Source: Stenotrophomonas hibiscicola ATCC 19867 (GTDB lineage: Bacteria; Pseudomonadota; Gammaproteobacteria; Xanthomonadales; Xanthomonadaceae). From it: 64,000 nt of DNA. Below, piece after piece: positions 60,174-64,000 of this stretch. The notes under the pieces were generated by a model, which searched no databases, had not been told where the DNA came from, and was given only the letters and a program-made list of their open reading frames with translations. The stretch lies in NCBI RefSeq assembly GCF_000382065.1, contig NZ_KB907499.1:357631-421630 (forward strand). The letters are read 5' to 3'. Numbering within the stretch: position 1 is the first letter of the stretch; the number at the start of each line of letters is the position of its first letter. The translations under genes and the position numbers were made by a program.

Positions 60174-60328
60174 TGACAGATCCCCTCCTGCGCCGCGCGC
60201 CCGCGCATCATCCGCGCAGACTCTCTTCGACGTCAAACCTCAACGACAAGCGGACCTGTTGCAGCGCCCGGCAACCGTGCTAGCGTGCGCCGACCGATGA
60301 TTCAGGATGAACGCAGGGACACCCGTCG

Positions 60329-60502
60329 ATGGCAGGCAAGCGCCGGAAGGACAGGATCACGCAGGAGCACGGTCTGTTCGTGAAGCGGTACGGGCCCAAG
60401 GGCGGCGCCATGCCAAATCCAGCGACCGGCCCTGCGACTGGAACTGCGAGAGCGGCTCAAGCGTCTGGCGCCAGAAGAGCGGGGCAGGATGCTCCCCGGT
60501 GA
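60329..60502 (+). pseudogene. Possible small frame-disrupted gene
   Basis: An ATG at 60329 with AGGGA upstream opens a 57-codon frame starting MAGKRRKDRITQEHGLFVKR, which reads like a real small basic protein. After about codon 28 that frame turns to low-complexity Ala/Thr/Pro. A different frame then reads protein-like from about 60417 (RPALRLELRERLKRLAPEER, GRMLPGEDDNDDQP). This suggests a one- or two-base indel in a gene of about 65-70 codons. No family recognised. It is the only coding candidate in the gap 60174-60513. Confidence 0.35.
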
Positions 60503-60513
60503 GGACGACAACG

Positions 60514-60960
60514 ATGATCAGCCCTGCGGGAGTGATCCGGCGCGCCATCTTCGTGACGCTCTGCAGTGTACTGTGCGCCTGCGGCCTGGTGATGGACAGT
60601 TCGTTCGACACGCTGCGCGAGGCGCTCGATTCCGACATGGTGAACAAGGGATGGATTCCCGGCTGGGTGCCGCAAGCGGCGACCGACCTGCGGGAGGTAC
60701 ATGACCTCGACTCGAACACCAGCGCGCTTGCCTTCACCAAACCCCCTGCGGTATCACTGCAGCTGCCTGCGGATTGCCAGGCAACGACATTCAGTAGCAG
60801 CGATCCTGTTGCGTTCGATCGATACTGGTGGCCGGGCGACTGGACGCTCAAGTCGTCGTACCGCGTCTTTCGCTGCGCGCCCGAATCCGGAAAATCAGTC
60901 TTCGTCGCCATCAACAGGACCGAAGACCACGTGCTCTTCTGGCGAACCTACGCGCGGTGA
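60514..60960 (+). CDS. Putative lipoprotein, unknown function
   Basis: 148 aa from the ATG at 60514. Signal with lipobox (IFVTLCSVLCAC). The mature part includes VMDSSFDTLREALDSDMVNK, WIPGWVPQAATDLREVHDLD, NTSALAFTKPPAVSLQLPAD, and ends SVFVAINRTEDHVLFWRTYA. It looks like small lipoproteins found in many gammaproteobacteria whose function is unknown. 36 nt before the next gene, possibly co-transcribed. Confidence 0.8.
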   Translation: MISPAGVIRRAIFVTLCSVLCACGLVMDSSFDTLREALDSDMVNKGWIPGWVPQAATDLREVHDLDSNTSALAFTKPPAVSLQLPADCQATTFSSSDPVAFDRYWWPGDWTLKSSYRVFRCAPESGKSVFVAINRTEDHVLFWRTYAR

Positions 60961-60996
60961 TGCGCCAGCGCCCCCCCTATTCCTCCCCAGGACCCC

Positions 60997-61527
60997 ATGA
61001 TGCCCAACGCACGAGCACGCTTCGCTGCCCTCGCCCTCTTCCTCCCGGCGTGCTTGCCGGCCTACGCCGCAAAGGACGCCCCTGCCGACGTCGAGGCGAT
61101 CAAACAGGTGGTCGAATCCTTCCGTACCTCGCTGATCAACAAGGACAAGCTGACCTACATGAGCCTGTTCTTCTCTGATAAACCGGAAGACATCGGCTGG
61201 CAGTACGTTTCCGAGGATGTGCGCCTGCAGGACATCCGCAGGGCCAAGCCCGATGCGATCAAGGCACGACGGATTCCCGCCAACAACTTCATCGCACTGA
61301 TCGACGGGGCGGTGGCCTCGCCGAAGCCGAAAGAAGAGACATTCTCCAACACGAAGATCGAGACGGATGGCGATGTGGCCTCGGTGTCGTTCGACTACAG
61401 CTTCCACGACGATGGGGTGAAGACCAACTGGGGCAAGGAAATGTGGCAGCTGATCCGGACCGAGCAGGGCTGGAAGATCTTCTCGGTGATCTACTCAGTT
61501 CGCGATTCACGCAGCCCGGCCCATTGA
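60997..61527 (+). CDS. Periplasmic SnoaL/NTF2-like protein
   Basis: 176 aa from the first of two adjacent ATGs. Signal peptide MPNARARFAALALFLPACLP then AYA|AKD. The mature protein has an NTF2/SnoaL-like pattern: VEAIKQVVESFRTSLINKDK, LTYMSLFFSDKPEDIGWQYV, TDGDVASVSFDYSFHDDGVK, and ends EMWQLIRTEQGWKIFSVIYS. Such domains (DUF4440-like) bind small molecules or are structural. No catalytic set recognised. Confidence 0.82.
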   Translation: MMPNARARFAALALFLPACLPAYAAKDAPADVEAIKQVVESFRTSLINKDKLTYMSLFFSDKPEDIGWQYVSEDVRLQDIRRAKPDAIKARRIPANNFIALIDGAVASPKPKEETFSNTKIETDGDVASVSFDYSFHDDGVKTNWGKEMWQLIRTEQGWKIFSVIYSVRDSRSPAH

Positions 61528-61631
61528 ACGTCGATTGACGCGGCCGAACCCAGGCCGCGATCCATTCAGCATGCGCATTGGCAATCAGTCAGGGATCGGG
61601 CACAGTTCGGCCACGCGCAAGGACGCACGCC

Positions 61632-62306
61632 ATGACCCGCCTGCTGATCATCGAAGACAACCCCGAGCTCGTAGCCAACCTGTACGCTTTCTTTGAGCCT
61701 ATCGGCTACGTGCTGGACGACGCCCGCGACGGTGCCAGCGGCCTGCGCCGGGCCACGCAGCACGACTACGACGCCATCCTGCTGGACCTGATGCTCCCGC
61801 GCCTGGATGGCATGACGCTGTGCCGAAAGCTGCGCCGGGAATTCCAGAACCCGGTGCCGATCCTGATGCTGACCGCGCGCGATCCGGTCGAGGACCGCGT
61901 GCAGGGCCTCGCTCTCGGCGCCGATGACTACCTGGTCAAACCGTTCTCGCTGAAGGAACTGGATGCGCGGATCAAGGCCCTGGTGCGACGCGCCCAGGGC
62001 CGTCAGGTCGACAGCGTACTGGCGTGGAAGGACTTGCAGGTAGATACGCGCTCGCCGCAGGCCTGGCGACAGGGGCGCTGCATCGCGCTGACGCCTACGT
62101 CGCACAAACTGCTGATGTGCCTGGTACGCGCGGCCCCGGCCGTGGTGCGCAAGCAGGAGATGGAATACCTGGTCTGGGGCGACGAGCCACCGGACAGCGG
62201 CGCGCTGCGTACCCACATCCATGAGCTGCGCCTGCAGGTGGACCGCAGCTTCGACACCACGTTGATCGCCACGGTGCACAGCGTCGGCTGGCGCATGCCG
62301 GCGTGA
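61632..62306 (+). CDS. OmpR/PhoB-family response regulator
   Basis: 224 aa from the ATG at 61632. Receiver domain with acidic pair in LLIIEDNPELVANL, phosphoacceptor D52 (AILLDLMLPRLDG), T in LMLTARDPVEDRV, and Lys in ADDYLVKPFSLKELDARI. The C-terminal winged helix has LTPTSHKLLMCLVRAAPAVV and RTHIHELRLQVDRSFDTTLI. Its stop overlaps the kinase start (GTGA). The pair resembles ColRS/QseBC-type envelope systems; with dgkA next door, lipid or lipid A modification is a possible output. Confidence 0.93.
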   Translation: MTRLLIIEDNPELVANLYAFFEPIGYVLDDARDGASGLRRATQHDYDAILLDLMLPRLDGMTLCRKLRREFQNPVPILMLTARDPVEDRVQGLALGADDYLVKPFSLKELDARIKALVRRAQGRQVDSVLAWKDLQVDTRSPQAWRQGRCIALTPTSHKLLMCLVRAAPAVVRKQEMEYLVWGDEPPDSGALRTHIHELRLQVDRSFDTTLIATVHSVGWRMPA

Positions 62307-63535
62307 CCCCTGCCGCTCTCTACCGCCGCCTGGCCCTGCGTACCCGCATCACGATTTCGTTCGTGCTGCTGATGGCCGGCGCGATGGGCTTCATCGTCCT
62401 GGCCGAACAGGTGGACTACGACCAGGTCAGGGCCGCGGTCATCGCCCGGACCCAGGACAGTGCCGTGCACAAGCTGCAGGCAGCACTGGCCCGTGGCGAG
62501 CGCACCGCCCTGCCCCCGGGCAGCCAGCTGTACGACAGCCATAGCGTGCCGATGGTGCTGCGCCAGTACGGCCTGGGCTACCACGGCGAAGCAGGACCCG
62601 ACGAGTGGCACCTGCGTGTGTTCGACAGTGGCGGCCAGCGCTACTACCTGCTGCAGGACGCTGCACCCTATGGCTACCTGGAACACCTGATCAATGCCTT
62701 TGCCGCGGTGGTCATTTCGATCTGCGTGCTCGGCGCCTTCCTGATCGGTCGCAGGGTGGCATCGCACGTCATCGCGCCCATCACGCAGTTGGCCGATGCC
62801 GTGCAGAGCGGGCGGAAGCCCTTTCCCTGTCAGGACGCCCGCGACGAGATCGGTGTACTCGCCCGTGCCTTCGCCCGGCACAGTGATGAGCTCGAACGGT
62901 TCCTGCATCGCGAGCAATGCTTCAGCGGCGATGCCAGCCATGAGCTGCGCACGCCCTTGGCCATCATCGGCGGCGCTGCGGAAACCCTTGCCTGCCAGCT
63001 TCCGTCCGACAGCCACCTGGTCCCCAGCGCGGAGCGTATCCTGCGCACTACCCAGGAGATGCAGCGCCAGCTGTCCTGCCTGCTGCTGCTCTCACGTACC
63101 CCCGGCTCCGTGCCGCGCAACAAGGTGGCCCTGCGCCCATTGATCGAATCCTGCATGGAGCGCTGCCAACCGTGGATTTCCGGCAAGCCGGTGATCGTTG
63201 CGTTTGATGCCCGGCATGACGCCGTGCTGGACACCAACGCAGATCTGGCGCACAGCGTGATCTGGAACCTGCTGCGCAACGCCTGCCAGTACACCGAAAG
63301 GGGCGAAGTGAGGATCACCCTCCACGACACCGCACTCACCGTCGCCGACACCGGACCCGGCCTGCCCTCAAGTATCGACCCACAGCAGTTCCAGCGCTTC
63401 GTGCCCGGCAGCCCGCACAATGGCGAGGGACTGGGGCTGTCCATCGTGCAGCGCATCGTCGAGCACCTGGGCTGGAGGATGACGGTGCACTCCTCGCAGC
63501 AGGGATGCCGGTTCAGCCTGGAATGGCCCGCCTGA
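62303..63535 (+). CDS. Sensor histidine kinase
   Basis: 410 aa, GTG start at 62303. Two membrane helices (residues about 14-34 and 129-149: LINAFAAVVISICVLGAFLI) enclose a periplasmic domain of about 95 residues (QLYDSHSVPMVLRQYGLGYH). A HAMP linker follows. HisKA has H213 in CFSGDASHELRTPLAIIGG. The ATPase domain has NLLRNACQYTERG (N box), VADTGPGLP (G1), and NGEGLGLSIVQRIVEHLG (G2). Cognate partner is the overlapping response regulator. Confidence 0.94.
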   Translation: MTPAALYRRLALRTRITISFVLLMAGAMGFIVLAEQVDYDQVRAAVIARTQDSAVHKLQAALARGERTALPPGSQLYDSHSVPMVLRQYGLGYHGEAGPDEWHLRVFDSGGQRYYLLQDAAPYGYLEHLINAFAAVVISICVLGAFLIGRRVASHVIAPITQLADAVQSGRKPFPCQDARDEIGVLARAFARHSDELERFLHREQCFSGDASHELRTPLAIIGGAAETLACQLPSDSHLVPSAERILRTTQEMQRQLSCLLLLSRTPGSVPRNKVALRPLIESCMERCQPWISGKPVIVAFDARHDAVLDTNADLAHSVIWNLLRNACQYTERGEVRITLHDTALTVADTGPGLPSSIDPQQFQRFVPGSPHNGEGLGLSIVQRIVEHLGWRMTVHSSQQGCRFSLEWPA

Positions 63536-63594
63536 CGGTTTCCTGACACGCGCGTGCACATGCTGGGGATTGCTCACTTCACGGCGGAAACGGC

Positions 63595-63981
63595 ATGCAG
63601 CACCCCAAGGACAGCGGCAAGTACCCGCATGGCAAGACCGGCCTGGGCCGCATCTTCCACACCCTGATCCATTCGCGAGACGGATTCATCGCTACCTTTC
63701 GTGGCGAGGCTGCTTTTCGCCAGCTGCTGCTCCTGCACGCGCTGTTGATCACTGCAGCGTTCGTACTGGACATCAGCAAGCTCGAACGGGCGCTGGTGCT
63801 GGCGGTCTGCTTCATCAGCCTGGTGGTGGAACTGCTCAACTCGGCGATCGAAGCAGTGGTCGATCGCATCTCACTGGAACAGCATCCACTGTCCAAGAAC
63901 GCCAAGGACATGGGCAGCGCCGCGCAGACCACCGCGTTGTTGATGGTCGGCGCAGTGTGGGGCGTGATCCTGCTGGGCTAG
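63595..63981 (+). CDS. dgkA: Diacylglycerol kinase DgkA
   Basis: 128 aa small trimeric membrane kinase that phosphorylates diacylglycerol left over from periplasmic glucan and lipid A decoration. Signature GEAAFRQLLLLHALLITAAF and catalytic block VELLNSAIEAVVDRISLEQH, then KNAKDMGSAAQTTALLM with the conserved KD-GSAA. Three helices visible. Starts 59 nt after the kinase gene; a shared transcript with the two-component system is likely. Confidence 0.96.
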   Translation: MQHPKDSGKYPHGKTGLGRIFHTLIHSRDGFIATFRGEAAFRQLLLLHALLITAAFVLDISKLERALVLAVCFISLVVELLNSAIEAVVDRISLEQHPLSKNAKDMGSAAQTTALLMVGAVWGVILLG

Positions 63982-64000
63982 TCCGCCCAACCTGACAACT

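Noticed and set aside
1..64000. CRISPR arrays, rRNA operons, prophage or integrase
   Set aside because: No regularly spaced direct repeats, no rRNA-like sequence and no phage or integrase genes were seen on either strand.

Overview
This is a high-GC gammaproteobacterial chromosome segment, most likely from Stenotrophomonas (S. maltophilia complex) or a close Lysobacteraceae/Xanthomonadaceae relative. The assignment rests on inverted pairs of GTAG-headed palindromes that look like the SMAG elements described in S. maltophilia, tightly overlapping ATGA/GTGA operons, and recognisable xanthomonad gene sets. No rRNA, tRNA, CRISPR array or intact insertion sequence was found.

Region 1 (1-8469, minus strand) is a type II secretion operon gspG-K-L-M-D; gspD runs off the left edge. 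It lies downstream of a cell-surface-signalling trio: an STN/TonB-C protein without a beta-barrel, an ECF sigma factor and a FecR-type anti-sigma factor. The layout resembles the P. aeruginosa VreA-VreI-VreR (PUMA3) genes beside the hxc secretion cluster. Between signalling and secretion genes sit two paralogous proteins of unknown function that look like a Phd/YefM-type N-terminus joined to the N-terminal domain of an IS5-type transposase. A repeat-rich gap, an Lrp-family regulator and azlCD follow (to 10.6 kb).

Region 2 (10.7-22.8 kb, minus) is one operon for alpha-glucan and trehalose metabolism: glgA-glgB-treZ-malQ-treY-(DUF2934 gene)-glgX, almost every junction overlapping. GlgA and GlgB build and branch glucan, GlgX debranches it, MalQ recycles short chains, and TreY plus TreZ turn chain ends into trehalose.

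Region 3 (23.2-45.2 kb) is an anaerobic nitrate-respiration island: a PAS protein and a CysJ-like diflavin reductase behind an FNR-like box; a HemN-like gene that lacks the radical-SAM cysteines, an FNR/ANR regulator and modABC (molybdate uptake) as a likely operon; narK2-narGHJI-ppiC-narK1 (nitrate transport and reductase); and the molybdenum-cofactor operon moaA-moaCB-moeA-moaD-moaE-mobA plus one unknown gene. Five FNR-type palindromes precede these units, so regulator, metal supply, cofactor, transporters and enzyme appear to be co-controlled by oxygen.

Region 4 (45.2-53.6 kb) is more accessory: small conserved genes, a SMAG pair, a strongly structured intergenic element, and an Rhs protein with a Sec signal and a variable C-terminus resembling a PD-(D/E)XK nuclease, followed by a likely cognate immunity gene and two further small candidate immunity genes of lower GC.

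Region 5 (53.6-64 kb) carries an AraC-family regulator divergent from a FUSC/DUF1656/HlyD/NodT tripartite efflux operon, an RcnB-like periplasmic protein, several small envelope proteins, and an OmpR/EnvZ-type two-component system followed by dgkA.
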